DNA of 64,000 nucleotides from Nocardia suismassiliense (GCF_900269665.1 NZ_LT985361.1:2251379-2315378), one strand, 5' to 3'; positions 34,055 to 43,563 are shown, numbered from the stretch's first letter. Translations and numbers: made by a program. The notes: generated by a model not told the origin, from the sequence alone.

Positions 34055-34467
34055 CCGAGCCCGCCGCACAACCCGATTCGGTGCCCGAACCCGCGACCGA
34101 TCCGTGGAAGGGCTTCCGCGGGGTGATGGCGGGCACGCTGATCCTCGAGGCGATCGTGGTGCTGCTGGCGCTGCCGGTCGTCGGCTCGGTCGGCGGCGGG
34201 GTGACCTGGGCGTCAGGGACCTACCTGGTGGTGCTCGCCGTGGTGATGTTCCTCGGCGCCGGATTACAGCGCCGGTCGTGGGCGATGTCGTTCAATCTCG
34301 GGCTGCAGGTGTTCGTGCTGCTCGGTACCTTCATCCACCTGTCCATCGGGATCATCGGCGTGGTGTTCGCGGTGGTGTGGGGCTTCATTCTGGTGCTGCG
34401 CGCGGATGTGCGCGGGCGGATGGAGAAGGGGCTGCTGCCGAGCCAGCGGATCCAGCGGTCCTCCTGA
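34051..34467 (+). CDS. DUF4233 membrane protein
   Basis: A 138-residue protein with four hydrophobic helices: GVMAGTLILEAIVVLLALPV, GTYLVVLAVVMFLGAGL, FNLGLQVFVLLGTFIHL and IGIIGVVFAVVWGFILVL. It matches the conserved membrane protein encoded between folC and ndk in mycobacteria (Rv2446c), a DUF4233 family. It starts in an ATGA overlap with folC. Function unknown; the constant position suggests a role tied to folate or nucleotide metabolism only by context. Confidence 0.9.
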   Translation: MTEPAAQPDSVPEPATDPWKGFRGVMAGTLILEAIVVLLALPVVGSVGGGVTWASGTYLVVLAVVMFLGAGLQRRSWAMSFNLGLQVFVLLGTFIHLSIGIIGVVFAVVWGFILVLRADVRGRMEKGLLPSQRIQRSS

Positions 34468-34674
34468 TCCGAGGACGTTCCCCTTTACCTGTACCGACTG
34501 CTGCCGCCGGCTCTTCGGCTACCCCTTTGCGCCCGCGCGATGCCCCTGTCGTCGGGGTCGAAAGTCTTGGGGTCGAGACAATTTCGGTCTGCCCAGCCGC
34601 ACCGCTACTCCCTACCGTGGCCGCTGATACGGCGTCGAAGAGGGCGCCGTACGGCTAGCGAAGGAGTAGTGCTT

Positions 34675-34923
34675 ATGAAGCGGATTGTGGCGAATAGTGT
34701 TGTGCTCGGGGCGATCGCGGTGGGCACGATGATCGGAGCGGGACAGGCGACCGCCGAACAAGGTCTGCGCTTGGAGCCTGCTGGGCCGGCGCCTGCCGCG
34801 CCGGTCGGTGCACCGGAAACCGGGTCCGCGACCGGACTGACCAAGCTGCTGTCGACTCTCTCGGGTTCCGCGGACTGTGGAATCGGTGGCAGGCCGCCGA
34901 CGGGCAGCAACTTCCTTTGCTGA
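34675..34923 (+). CDS. small secreted protein
   Basis: An 82-residue exported peptide. Signal sequence MKRIVANSVVLGAIAVGTMI followed by GAGQATA and a likely cleavage after ATA (residue about 27). The mature part is Pro/Ala/Gly rich with two cysteines near the end (SADCGIGGRPP and the final Cys), which may form a disulfide. Start at the ATG at 34675 with AAGGAG site; the upstream in-frame extension to 34540 has no signal peptide. Not part of the standard folC–ndk order, so inserted relative to Mycobacterium. Function unknown. Confidence 0.7.
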   Translation: MKRIVANSVVLGAIAVGTMIGAGQATAEQGLRLEPAGPAPAAPVGAPETGSATGLTKLLSTLSGSADCGIGGRPPTGSNFLC

Positions 34924-35070
34924 CCTGCGCCGGAACCTTCTGATCCACCCTCGGTGCCCCGCCCCGTTCCCGGTGGCGGGGCACCGTCGTGTCCCCTGCG
35001 CCATGACGCACGCACCCCCAGACGAACGCTGGTTCGGTACCCGGCGGGGGTGCCGGTTAGAGTGTGCGCC

Positions 35071-35487
35071 GTGACTGAGCAGACGTTGGTACTCATCAAG
35101 CCGGACGGTGTGGCCCGTGGCCTCGTCGGCGAGGTGCTGGTACGAATCGAGCGCAAGGGCCTGAAGATCGCGGCCCTCGAGCTGAAGCATGTGTCCGAGG
35201 ACCTGGCCAAGGGCCACTACGCCGAGCACGCCGAGAAGCCGTTCTTCGGCTCCCTGATCGAATTCATCACCTCCGGCCCGGTTGTCGCGGCCATCCTGGA
35301 GGGGCCGCGCGCGATCGCGGCGTTCCGGCAGCTTGCCGGCGGCACCGATCCGGTCGAAAAGGCGGTGCCCGGCAGCATTCGCGGAGACTTCGCCCTGGAG
35401 ACGCAAGAGAACCTGGTACACGGGTCCGATTCGCCCGAATCGGCCAAGCGTGAGATTGCTCTGTGGTTCCCGGAGTTCCCGGCCTGA
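35071..35487 (+). CDS. ndk: nucleoside diphosphate kinase
   Basis: A 138-residue enzyme moving the terminal phosphate of NTPs onto NDPs through a phospho-histidine. The N-terminal [19 protein letters not shown] holds the conserved lysine; [20 protein letters not shown] contains the catalytic His in NLVHGSDS. Length is normal. The start is GTG at 35071; TAGAGT at 35058–35063 sits seven bases before it, so the mRNA is probably leaderless. A hairpin terminator follows. A divergent relative with the same active residues is encoded at 53.8 kb. Confidence 0.97.
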   Translation: MTEQTLVLIKPDGVARGLVGEVLVRIERKGLKIAALELKHVSEDLAKGHYAEHAEKPFFGSLIEFITSGPVVAAILEGPRAIAAFRQLAGGTDPVEKAVPGSIRGDFALETQENLVHGSDSPESAKREIALWFPEFPA

Positions 35488-35916
35488 AAATAGTTTGCGA
35501 GTTGGACTCGGTCGTGCGCCGCGGTGAGCCCGCGGCGCTCGGTATGGGATACTGACATCGGCTGCTTTTGATGCCGACTGTTCGCGCAGGTACGTGGACT
35601 ATCGGGGCCATCGCAGCCGGATGACACACCGCGGTTCGATGCCGATCATCGCTGCCACGGACAAAAGGCCCGGTCGCTGGGCTTGCTGTTCGCGTCGGCA
35701 CGCTGGATGAGCGCTCACAACCGCGGAGTTCAGCCAACAGCCAGGCGCCGCGTGACCAGTTAGCCCAAACCGACGAACAACATGGTGATAACCGGACATG
35801 CGGGGCGAGACCAGATGACCTTGCGCTGAGCGGCGTGAGGCGAACGGACAGTGCCCCCGCGTCGGCCGCTTCACTCCTTACCGGGAGGGACGCGCCCGGG
35901 GGTCCGAGGAGACTTC
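35488..35916 (+). other. ndk terminator and long leader of rne
   Basis: A 429-base gap. It holds a nine-base stem-loop (GCGCCGCGG at 35516–35524 with CCGCGGCGC at 35530–35538), a likely ndk terminator. Just after is TGGGATACT (35546–35554), which resembles an extended -10; if used, the rne transcript has a leader of about 355 bases. RNase E mRNAs commonly have long autoregulatory leaders, so this is plausible but inferred. GAGGAG before 35917 is the ribosome site. Confidence 0.5.
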
Positions 35917-38900
35917 GTGGCCGAAAAAGAGCCATTGGAAACAACACCACAGGATGCCGAACAATTGCCGGAGCGAATCCGAGTTCACGCACTCGCCAAG
36001 CTGCTGGGGGTAACGAGTAAGCGCATCCTGGCCAAGCTCACCGAGTTGGGGTCCGACGCGCGCAGCGCGCAATCGAATGTCGACCGGGCTATCGCGGAAT
36101 CCGTCCGCGACGCGCTCGGCCCGCCGGAAGGTGACGCTCCGGCGGCGCAGGCGGCCGAGACTCCGGTCGCCAAGCAGGCCGCGACGCCGGTCGAACCCCA
36201 GCCCGAGACCGCGGCCGAGCGACCGGCCGAGACTCCGGAAGAGCCGGCCCCCGCGCCCAGCAGGGGCCACGGCGGACTGGTCTTTTCCGCACCCGAACCG
36301 CTGATCGGCCACTCCGGGTCGGAGAACCCGAACGAGGTCGCGCACCAGCCGTCGGTGCAGCTTTTCACGCACCCGGTCCGGGAAGAGCCGCACGTCGCGG
36401 CGCCGGTGGTCTTCGAGTCCGCCGCCGTCGTGCAGGCGCCGCTGTTCCTGCCGCCGGATGCCGCGGCCGCCGAGCAGACCCGCCGTAAGCGCCGCACCGA
36501 GCGCGATGTGCGCCGCGAAGAGCCGGTGGTCGAGCCGCAGCCCGAGGAAGAGCCCGAGGCGGTCGAGGACGACCAGGAGTCGGCCGACCAGAGCGATGCC
36601 GACGGTCAGCCGCGTCGCAGGCGCCGGGGCCGTCGTGGCCGTGGTCGCGGTCGTGGCGAGCAGCACAGCGACGCCGACGACGAGAACGACTCGGACGACA
36701 CCGAGGACGAGCAGAACGGCGACACCACCGCCGACACCACGGACTCGACCGACGCCGCCGAGGACAACACCGACTCCGACGACGACGAGAACGAGCCGGA
36801 GGGCGCGAGCCGTCGCCGCCGTCGTCGCCGCCGTCGCAAGGTGGCCGGCGAGCCCGCCGAGGCCGAGGCCGCCGTCGCCACCGAGGACGACCCGCCGAAC
36901 ACCGTCGTGCACGAGCGCGAGCCGCGGAACAAGAGCCGCAGCCGCGCCAGCACGGTCGATGAGGTGCAGGGCATCACCGGCTCCACCCGGCTCGAGGCCA
37001 AACGGCAGCGCAGGCGTGACGGCCGCGAGGCCGGTCGGCGTCGCCCGCCGATCCTGACCGAGTCGGAGTTCCTGGCCCGTCGCGAAGCGGTGGACCGGGT
37101 GATGGTGGTGCGCGAGAAGGCGTTCCCGGATCACCCGACCGCCACCCAGGTCGCCGTGCTCGAGGACAACATCCTGGTCGAGCATTTCGTCACCAGCACC
37201 GGATCCGCGTCGATGGTCGGCAACGTCTACCTCGGCAAGGTGCAGAACGTGCTGCCCAGCATGGAGGCGGCGTTCGTCGACATCGGCCGCGGCCGCAACG
37301 GCGTGCTCTACGCGGGCGAGGTGAACTGGGAGGCCGCCGGTCTCGGCGGTAAAGAGCGCAAGATCGAACAGGCGCTCAAGCCAGGCGAACTGGTGCTGGT
37401 CCAGGTCTCCAAGGACCCGGTCGGGCACAAGGGCGCCCGGCTGACCACCCAGATCAGCCTGGCCGGACGTTTCCTGGTGTACGTGCCCGGCGGCACCTCC
37501 ACCGGCATCAGCCGCAAGCTGCCCGACACCGAACGCAAGCGCCTCAAGGAGATCCTGCGCGACATCGTGCCCAACGACGCCGGTGTGATCATCCGCACCG
37601 CGTCCGAGGGTGTCGCCGAGGACGAGCTGGCCCGCGACGTGGAACGGCTGCAGGCCACCTGGCGCACCATCGAGAAGGCCGCCGAAGGCAAGAACGACGG
37701 TCAGCCCAAGACGCTGTACGAAGAGCCCGACCTGCTGGTCAAGGTCATCCGCGACCTGTTCAACGAGGACTTCTCCAAGCTCGTCATCGAGGGTGACCGG
37801 GCCTGGAGCACGGTCGAGAAGTACATCGGCACCGTCGCACCGGAGATGCTCGCCCGGGTCTCCCGGCACGACAACAACAACGTCGATGTGTTCGAGGCCT
37901 ACCGGATCGACGAACAGCTGGCCAAGGCGCTCGATCGCAAGGTGTGGCTGCCCTCGGGCGGCACCCTGGTGATCGACCGCACCGAGGCGATGACGGTGGT
38001 CGACGTGAACACCGGCAAGTTCACCGGTTCCGGCGGCAGCAACCTGGAAGAGACGGTCACTCGCAACAACCTGGAGGCGGCCGAGGAGATCGTGCGCCAG
38101 ATGCGGTTGCGCGATATCGGCGGCATGATCGTGGTCGACTTCATCGACATGGTGCTCGAGTCGAACCGTGACCTGGTGCTGCGCAGGCTGACCGAGGCGC
38201 TGGGTCGCGACCGCACCCGCCATCAGGTGTCCGAGGTGACCTCGCTCGGCTTGGTGCAGATGACCCGTAAGAAGCTGGGCACCGGGCTGGTCGAGGCCTT
38301 CTCGACCACCTGTGAGCACTGCCATGGGCGCGGCATCCTGGTGCACGCCTACCCGGTGGAGCCGTCCTCCGGCGACGACGGTGCCGCACGCGGGACCCGG
38401 GAAACCGGATCGCGCCGGCGTCGTGGTCGCGACAAGAGTGCGGCACCCGCTGCGCCGGTCGCCGTGAGCAACGGCACCGCGCCGGTCGAGTCCGAGGAGG
38501 ACATCGCCGTCAAGCGGGCGCACCCGGTTGCCTTGGCGATGGCCGCGCACCACGGTGACGAGGACGAGTCGGAGGTGACCGGCCACCAGTCGGACGTCAC
38601 CGAGGACGAGTCGGCCGATATCGAGCCGCTCGAGACCGAGGTCGTCACCGAAGCCGCGGTGGCTGTGCCCGCCGATGACGTGGACGCCGAACCGGCCGAG
38701 GTGGTCGAGGTCGTCGAAACCGTCACGGAGACGGTGCCGGTCGCCGAGACACCGGTCGCCGAAACGCCTGCACCGGTCGTCGAAGAACGCGCGGAATCGG
38801 CGGCACCGGCTGCTGAGGATCGTGCGGTAACCAACGGTGCGCCGGCTCCGGCCGCTCGCACCGGACGTCGACGCAGAGTCGCCCGTTCGGCCGCCGCGCC

Positions 38901-39063
38901 CGCCGCGGACAGCAGCGGTGCGGTGTTCGTGCTGCCGACCGCGGACCAGGCTCCGGCCCCCGCTGTCGACTTCACCGCCTCGGCTCCGGTCGAGGTGCCG
39001 CAGCGACGGCCACGGCGCCGTGCTGTGGGCCGTCCGGCAGGCCCGCCGCCTGCGGAGTCGTAG
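35917..39063 (+). CDS. rne: ribonuclease E/G
   Basis: A 1048-residue RNase E/G, the main endonuclease of mRNA decay and rRNA maturation. The N-terminal region unusually opens with an IF2-N-like helical module (RIRVHALAKLLGVTSKRILA), followed by a Pro/Ala linker and an acidic–arginine block (RRRRGRRGRGRGRGE and similar), likely disordered RNA-binding segments. The S1 domain lies in GNVYLGKVQNVLPSMEAAFV; the catalytic core has DRTEAMTVVDVNTGKFTG and GGMIVVDFIDM with the Mg-binding aspartates, and the zinc-link cysteines TCEHCHGRG. A long acidic C-terminal tail completes it. Layout matches the Mycobacterium protein. Start GTG at 35917 by ribosome site. Confidence 0.95.
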   Translation: MAEKEPLETTPQDAEQLPERIRVHALAKLLGVTSKRILAKLTELGSDARSAQSNVDRAIAESVRDALGPPEGDAPAAQAAETPVAKQAATPVEPQPETAAERPAETPEEPAPAPSRGHGGLVFSAPEPLIGHSGSENPNEVAHQPSVQLFTHPVREEPHVAAPVVFESAAVVQAPLFLPPDAAAAEQTRRKRRTERDVRREEPVVEPQPEEEPEAVEDDQESADQSDADGQPRRRRRGRRGRGRGRGEQHSDADDENDSDDTEDEQNGDTTADTTDSTDAAEDNTDSDDDENEPEGASRRRRRRRRRKVAGEPAEAEAAVATEDDPPNTVVHEREPRNKSRSRASTVDEVQGITGSTRLEAKRQRRRDGREAGRRRPPILTESEFLARREAVDRVMVVREKAFPDHPTATQVAVLEDNILVEHFVTSTGSASMVGNVYLGKVQNVLPSMEAAFVDIGRGRNGVLYAGEVNWEAAGLGGKERKIEQALKPGELVLVQVSKDPVGHKGARLTTQISLAGRFLVYVPGGTSTGISRKLPDTERKRLKEILRDIVPNDAGVIIRTASEGVAEDELARDVERLQATWRTIEKAAEGKNDGQPKTLYEEPDLLVKVIRDLFNEDFSKLVIEGDRAWSTVEKYIGTVAPEMLARVSRHDNNNVDVFEAYRIDEQLAKALDRKVWLPSGGTLVIDRTEAMTVVDVNTGKFTGSGGSNLEETVTRNNLEAAEEIVRQMRLRDIGGMIVVDFIDMVLESNRDLVLRRLTEALGRDRTRHQVSEVTSLGLVQMTRKKLGTGLVEAFSTTCEHCHGRGILVHAYPVEPSSGDDGAARGTRETGSRRRRGRDKSAAPAAPVAVSNGTAPVESEEDIAVKRAHPVALAMAAHHGDEDESEVTGHQSDVTEDESADIEPLETEVVTEAAVAVPADDVDAEPAEVVEVVETVTETVPVAETPVAETPAPVVEERAESAAPAAEDRAVTNGAPAPAARTGRRRRVARSAAAPAADSSGAVFVLPTADQAPAPAVDFTASAPVEVPQRRPRRRAVGRPAGPPPAES

Positions 39064-39406
39064 CAGCTGCGCTGACAGCTTCGACGCGGCCGGTCGCACC
39101 CTGGTGGTGCGGTCGGCCGCTTCGTCGGGTGGTGGCCACGGACGGGGCGTTTACGGCCGCACCGGAGGTGTCCGCCGCAGTGCCGGAAGGCCCCGAAACC
39201 CCACTGGCAAAGGGTTGCTCGCAGGCTGCCGACAGGCGGATTGTGTCGTTGAAGGGGTGCTCTGGTAACCTTGGTCGGTCGCTGCCTGGCGATGGGCGTT
39301 ATACCACGCCCCGCGCAGCAAGCCAGCCAAGAACACATCTCGCGTCGCGCACTTGTGTCGCGAGAAGAAACATGACTGTACTTATTCGAGTGGAGGAAGC
39401 CGACCG
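39064..39406 (+). promoter_or_regulatory. promoter and structured leader of rplU-rpmA
   Basis: A 343-base gap between rne and rplU. TTGTGT (39241–39246) and TAACCT (39266–39271), 19 bases apart, make a plausible promoter, giving a leader of about 130 bases. The leader contains a stem TCTCGCG/CGCGAGA (39338–39344 with 39359–39365, 14-base loop) about 40 bases before the start codon; the ribosome site is GTGGAGG. Ribosomal-protein leaders for L21 exist in other bacteria, so autoregulation is possible, but I do not see a known motif. Confidence 0.45.
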
Positions 39407-39718
39407 ATGGCAACGTACGCGATCGTCAAGACCGGCGGAAAGCAGTACAAGGTCGCGGTCGGTGACCTGGTGAAGGTCGAGAAGATCGAGGGTAAGCCGG
39501 GTACTTCCGTCGCCCTGGATCCGGTTCTCGTCGTTGACGGGGCCGACCTGACCACCGACGCCGCGAAGCTGGCCAAGGTCTCCGTGGCCGCAGAGGTCGT
39601 CGAGCAGACCAAGGGCCCGAAGATCCGCATCCACAAGTTCAAGAACAAGACCGGCTACCACAAGCGTCAGGGTCACCGTCAGCCGCTGACGGTCATCAAG
39701 GTCACCGGCATCAAGTAA
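39407..39718 (+). CDS. rplU: 50S ribosomal protein L21
   Basis: 103 residues, full length. Signature [20 protein letters not shown] at the start and [19 protein letters not shown] near the end identify L21, which binds 23S rRNA in the large subunit. ATG at 39407 with GGAGG site; the in-frame start at 39353 is an extension. It is followed 22 bases later by rpmA, the standard pair. Confidence 0.98.
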   Translation: MATYAIVKTGGKQYKVAVGDLVKVEKIEGKPGTSVALDPVLVVDGADLTTDAAKLAKVSVAAEVVEQTKGPKIRIHKFKNKTGYHKRQGHRQPLTVIKVTGIK

Positions 39719-39740
39719 GACATCCCGAGGAGATTCAGCT

Positions 39741-40007
39741 ATGGCACACAAGAAGGGTGCGTCCAGCTCCCGGAACGGTCGCGATTCCAACGCCCAGCGC
39801 CTCGGCGTCAAGCGGTTCGGCGGCCAGAAGGTCAACGCAGGCGAGATCCTGGTGCGTCAGCGCGGAACCCACTTCCACCCCGGCGTGAACGTCGGCCGTG
39901 GCGGTGACGACACCCTGTTCGCCCTCGCGGCGGGCGCGGTCGAGTTCGGCACCAAGCGCGGACGCAAGACCGTCAACATCGTCGTCCCGGAGCCGGTGGA
40001 GGCTTAG
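39741..40007 (+). CDS. rpmA: 50S ribosomal protein L27
   Basis: 88 residues, full length. [20 protein letters not shown] and [20 protein letters not shown] are the L27 signature, whose N-terminal tail reaches the peptidyl-transferase centre. No N-terminal extension of the Firmicute type is present, so no processing is needed. GAGGAG ribosome site. Followed by a hairpin terminator at 40035. Confidence 0.98.
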   Translation: MAHKKGASSSRNGRDSNAQRLGVKRFGGQKVNAGEILVRQRGTHFHPGVNVGRGGDDTLFALAAGAVEFGTKRGRKTVNIVVPEPVEA

Positions 40008-40034
40008 GCCTTACCTCTCCAGACAACAGCCGAG

Positions 40035-40064
40035 CGGGTCAGGGTCGCAACCCTGGCCCGTTTT
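40035..40064 (+). terminator. rpmA terminator
   Basis: An 11-base stem, CGGGTCAGGGT at 40035–40045 with ACCCTGGCCCG at 40050–40060 (one G·U pair), a four-base loop and TTTT directly after. A standard intrinsic terminator ending the rplU-rpmA transcript before obg. Confidence 0.88.
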
Positions 40065-40123
40065 CGCGTTTCACCAGACGTACCTCTGCGATCGACCAGT
40101 CCTGAAGGAGGATGATTCGGCAT

Positions 40124-41578
40124 ATGTCCAAGTTCATCGACCGTGTCGTACTGCATGTGCGGGCCGGCAAAGGCGGACACGGGTGTGCTTCGGTACTTCG
40201 AGAGAAGTTCATGCCACTCGGCGGACCCAACGGCGGTAACGGTGGCCACGGCGGGGATGTGATCCTCGAGGTCGACCCCAACGTGCACACCCTGCTCGAC
40301 TTCCACTTCCACCCGCACGCCAAGGCGGGCAACGGCAAGCCGGGCGAGGGCAGCAACCGCGACGGCAAGCAGGGCGTCGACCTGCTGCTCAAGGTGCCTG
40401 ACGGCACCATGGTGCTCGACGGCGACGGCAAGGTCCTGATGGACCTGGTCGGCGCGGGCAACCGCTTCATCGCCGCCCGCGGCGGCCGCGGTGGACTCGG
40501 CAATGCCGCACTCGCCTCGAAGGCGCGCAAGGCCCCCGGCTTCGCGCTGCTCGGCGAGGACGGCGAAGAGTGCGATCTGGTGCTCGAGCTCAAGTCCGTC
40601 GCCGATGTCGGCCTGGTCGGCTTCCCGTCCGCGGGTAAGTCCTCGCTGGTGTCGGTGCTGTCGGCGGCCAAGCCGAAGATCGCGGACTACCCGTTCACCA
40701 CCCTGGTGCCCAACCTCGGCGTGGTGCTCAGCGGCGACACCACTTTCACCGTCGCCGACGTTCCCGGCCTGATCCCGGGTGCCAGCGAAGGGCGCGGCCT
40801 CGGCCTCGACTTCCTACGGCACCTGGAACGCTGCGCGGTGCTCGCGCACGTGGTCGACTGCGCCACCCTCGAGCCGGGCCGGGACCCGGTCTCCGATGTG
40901 GACGCGCTGGAAGCCGAACTGGCCGCCTACAAGCCCGCGCTGAGCGCCGACGCCGACCTCGGCGATCTGGCCGATCGGCCGCGTGTGGTGATCCTGAACA
41001 AGATCGACGTGCCGGACGCCGCCGAGCTGGCCGAAATGGTCACCCCCGAATTCACCGCACGCGGCTGGCCGGTCTTCGAGATCTCGGCTGTGAGCCGAGA
41101 AGGCTTGCGCCCCTTGACCTTCGCGCTCGCTGACCTGGTTCTCCAGTATCGCGCGGCGCATCCGAAGGCCGCGCCCGCACGTCCGGTGATCCGGCCGATC
41201 GCGGTCAACGAGTCCGGCTTCAGCGTGATCGCGGATCCGCAGGAACCGGGCGGCTTCATCGTGCGCGGCGCACAGCCGGAACGCTGGGTCAAGCAGACCC
41301 AATTCGACAACGACGAGGCCGTCGGCTACCTCGCGGATCGCCTGGCCCGCCTCGGCGTGGAAGACGAGCTGGTCAAGCAGGGTGCCGAGCCTGGTGCTCC
41401 GGTGACGATCGGCAATGTGACCTTCGAATGGGAGCCGCAGATCACCGCGGGCATCGAAAGAGTGCCCACCGGCCGCGGCACCGACATTCGGCTGGAACAG
41501 GACGACCGGATCAGCGCCGCCGAGCGCAAGCACGCCTCGCGCGTGCGCCGCGGGTTGGTGCAGGACGACGAGGAGTAG
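40124..41578 (+). CDS. obg: GTPase Obg
   Basis: A 484-residue ribosome-associated GTPase involved in 50S assembly and stress control. The glycine-rich Obg fold fills residues 1–155 ([36 protein letters not shown]). The G domain follows with P-loop [15 protein letters not shown], switch [34 protein letters not shown] and NKID. The C-terminal OCT domain spans about residues 370–450, with a short basic/acidic tail. I use the ATG at 40124; an earlier ATG at 40112 directly abuts the AAGGAGG site. obg follows rpmA in nearly all actinomycetes. Confidence 0.97.
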   Translation: MSKFIDRVVLHVRAGKGGHGCASVLREKFMPLGGPNGGNGGHGGDVILEVDPNVHTLLDFHFHPHAKAGNGKPGEGSNRDGKQGVDLLLKVPDGTMVLDGDGKVLMDLVGAGNRFIAARGGRGGLGNAALASKARKAPGFALLGEDGEECDLVLELKSVADVGLVGFPSAGKSSLVSVLSAAKPKIADYPFTTLVPNLGVVLSGDTTFTVADVPGLIPGASEGRGLGLDFLRHLERCAVLAHVVDCATLEPGRDPVSDVDALEAELAAYKPALSADADLGDLADRPRVVILNKIDVPDAAELAEMVTPEFTARGWPVFEISAVSREGLRPLTFALADLVLQYRAAHPKAAPARPVIRPIAVNESGFSVIADPQEPGGFIVRGAQPERWVKQTQFDNDEAVGYLADRLARLGVEDELVKQGAEPGAPVTIGNVTFEWEPQITAGIERVPTGRGTDIRLEQDDRISAAERKHASRVRRGLVQDDEE

Positions 41579-41672
41579 CCGTGCCCGCGTTTCGATGCGT
41601 CGTTGAGCGGGAGCTTGTAGTGGTGGGTTCGGTGTCGGCGAGTGTTGTTGTTGCGCAGGGAGTTCGAGGGCG

Positions 41673-42809
41673 ATGACGGTGAGTTCGGGTGCTGCGGCGG
41701 CGGATTCGGGGTTGAGTGAGGCCAGGCTGGCGATCGCTTCGGCGCGCCGGGTGGTGGTGAAGATCGGTTCGTCGGCGCTCACCAGTTTGGCAGGTGGGCT
41801 GGATACCGAACGGCTCGATCGGCTCGCCGATGCGGTGGAGGCGCGGATGCGCGCGGGGTCCGATGTGGTGGTGGTGTCCTCGGGCGCCATCGGAGCGGGT
41901 ATCGCGCCGCTCGGATTGACCACGCGCCCACGTGATCTCGCGACGAAGCAGGCCGCGGCGAGTGTCGGGCAGCTGGCGCTGGCGCATGCGTGGGGGACCT
42001 CGTTCGCACGCTATGGCCGCACTGTCGGCCAAGTCTTGTTGAGCGCGGACGATTTCGCGCGCCGCGAGCATCACCGCAACGCGCAGCGCACCCTGGACCG
42101 CTTGCGTTCGCTCGGCGCGGTCGCCGTGGTGAACGAAAACGACACTGTCGCAACGGAAGAGATCCGTTTCGGCGACAACGACCGGCTGGCCGCGCTGGTC
42201 GCCCACCTCGTCGGCGCCGACGCACTGGTGCTGCTCTCCGATGTCGAGGGCCTCTACGACGGTGATCCGCGCAAGGGTGCCGCCAGTTTCATCCCCGAGG
42301 TGCGCAGCAGCGCCGACCTGGACGGTGTGATCGCAGGCAGCGGCGGCGCACTCGGCACCGGCGGCATGGCCTCCAAGCTGTCCGCAGCCCGCCTCGCCGC
42401 CGACGCGGGCGTGCCTGTGCTCTTGGCCGCCGCCACCGCAGCCGGCGAGGCTTTGACCAGCGGCAAGGTCGGCACCGCATTCGCCGCCCGCCCAGTTCGC
42501 CTGTCCGCCCGCAAGTTCTGGGTCCGCCACGCCGCCGACAGCCGCGGCGCCCTGCTCATCGACGAAGGCGCGGCCCACGCGGTAGCAGCCCGCCGCTCCC
42601 TCCTCGCCGCAGGCATCACCGGCTTACGCGGCCGCTTCTACGGCGGCGACGTCGTAGACCTCGTCGCCCCCGACAACCACGTCGTAGCCCGCGGCGTAGT
42701 CGCCTACGACAGCACCGAACTGTCCACCATGCTCGGCCACTCCACCGCCGAACTCCCGGACACCATGCAGCGCCCGGTAATCCACGCCGACGACCTCGTC
42801 AAGGTCTGA
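41673..42809 (+). CDS. proB: glutamate 5-kinase
   Basis: A 378-residue enzyme phosphorylating glutamate in the first step of proline synthesis. The amino-acid kinase domain shows [57 protein letters not shown] and [19 protein letters not shown]. The C-terminal PUA domain (residues about 285–370) contains [14 protein letters not shown] and [20 protein letters not shown]. Normal length. ATG at 41673 with a GAGGG site. It is the last gene of the conserved obg block; the 750 bases beyond it are a repeat island, not a gene. Confidence 0.97.
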   Translation: MTVSSGAAAADSGLSEARLAIASARRVVVKIGSSALTSLAGGLDTERLDRLADAVEARMRAGSDVVVVSSGAIGAGIAPLGLTTRPRDLATKQAAASVGQLALAHAWGTSFARYGRTVGQVLLSADDFARREHHRNAQRTLDRLRSLGAVAVVNENDTVATEEIRFGDNDRLAALVAHLVGADALVLLSDVEGLYDGDPRKGAASFIPEVRSSADLDGVIAGSGGALGTGGMASKLSAARLAADAGVPVLLAAATAAGEALTSGKVGTAFAARPVRLSARKFWVRHAADSRGALLIDEGAAHAVAARRSLLAAGITGLRGRFYGGDVVDLVAPDNHVVARGVVAYDSTELSTMLGHSTAELPDTMQRPVIHADDLVKV

Positions 42810-42891
42810 CGCAAGGCACCCCGCCAGACCGACCACCAGTCCCCGCCGCCGCTCAACCCCTCTGCGGCTGAGCGCTCACCGCCCTGACCAA

Positions 42892-43003
42892 CCCTGCGTC
42901 AGGCAAAGCGGTGGTCGCCGCTGGCCAACACCGCGGCGGGCGTACGGTGGTCGCGGATGGCCAAGCCTGCGTCAGGCGTGCGGTGGTCGCCGCTAAGCAA
43001 CAC
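42892..43003 (+). repeat. three imperfect 35-39 bp direct repeats
   Basis: Head-to-tail copies at 42892–42930, 42931–42965 and 42966–43003 share the core CGGTGGTCGC followed by C/G-rich sequence and GCCAA or GCAA. The first and third also share CCTGCGTCAGGC, itself a palindrome. They start 80 bases after proB, form the left end of the repeat island, and read through in no conserved protein. Confidence 0.7.
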
Positions 43004-43039
43004 AGCCTGCGCGCACTCGCCGACTCCGCGGGCCGAGAT

Positions 43040-43110
43040 CCGCACCGTCTCTCGGGATCTGCACCCACTGCGGGGTGCATAGCTGGTGCGGGTCCTGAGA
43101 GATGGTGCGG
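43040..43110 (+). ncRNA. candidate structured RNA hairpin, copy 1
   Basis: A 26-bp stem: 43040–43065 pairs with 43085–43110 with no mismatch if G·U pairs are allowed (four G·U). The G·U pairs only work on plus-strand RNA; on the other strand they become A·C, so the plus strand is the likely transcribed strand. The loop region can pair alternatively (GCACCC with GGGGTGC), giving a shorter inner hairpin. The copy at 43197 keeps the fold with a compensatory change. After the stem both copies carry CAGTTGCCAGTTG. A structured RNA or a DNA hairpin element are both possible. Confidence 0.55.
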
Positions 43111-43196
43111 CAGTTGCCAGTTGCGGTGCGTGGTTGATGAACGGGCTGTGATGCTCTCGTCGGCTGACGTCACCTCGGGCCTGTCGGCCCAGATGT

Positions 43197-43267
43197 TCGC
43201 ACTGTTTCTCGGGGTCTGCACTCGCTGCGGGTGCGATAGCTGGTGCGTTTCCCGAGAAATGGTGCGG
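43197..43267 (+). ncRNA. candidate structured RNA hairpin, copy 2
   Basis: Second copy of the hairpin at 43040, 157 bases downstream. 43197–43221 pairs with 43243–43267; 23 of 25 positions pair, two mismatches form one internal bulge. Compared with copy 1, one C-G pair has become T-A on both sides, and several changes only swap G-C for G·U, so the stem is kept although the sequence drifts. The conserved loop piece GATAGCTGG/CATAGCTGG and the trailing CAGTTGCCAGTTG are also shared. Confidence 0.55.
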
Positions 43268-43301
43268 CAGTTGCCAGTTGTAGTGCCTGCTCATTGTCAA
43301 C

Positions 43302-43541
43302 GGGACATGATGGCGCTCCCACTCGCACTTCTCCGCCACTATGTCCCCCTCGTCGACCGGGTACGCGCCGAGCGGGACATGGTGGCGCTCCCACCCGGAC
43401 TTCTCTGCCGACATGTCCCCTTGTCGACCGGCTGCGCGCAGAGCCGGGACATTGTGGCGGGGTTTGCGCCACCGTATCCCGCCCGTAGACCGGCTGCGTG
43501 CCGAGCGGGAGATGGTGGCGGGGTTTGCGCCACCATGTCCC
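43302..43541. repeat. tandem array of four palindromic hairpins
   Basis: Four units, each a hairpin opening GGGACAT(G)(G)TGGCG and closing CGCCAC(C)ATGTCCC: 43302–43347, 43374–43419, 43446–43480 and 43507–43541. Stem arms are about 14 bases. The first two have 18-base loops, the last two a seven-base loop GGGTTTG. All three spacers are exactly 26 bases and are related (core GTCGACCGG or GTAGACCGG, then CGCGC/GCGTG and GAGC). Period 72, 72, 61. The array lies between the convergent proB and PPE-like genes and ends 22 bases before the latter's stop. Confidence 0.8.
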
Positions 43542-43563
43542 GTTGGTCATAAAACCAGGCTGG

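Noticed and set aside
35878..39099. Long minus-strand frame (1073 codons) opposite rne.
   Set aside because: Shadow of rne; residues reflect the rne codon pattern only.
39278..39406. Known L21 leader or riboswitch.
   Set aside because: One stem only, no match I recognise to described leaders, so kept as a candidate leader.
43302..43541. CRISPR array.
   Set aside because: The conserved parts are palindromes and the 26-base spacers are related to each other, not unique; no cas genes are near.
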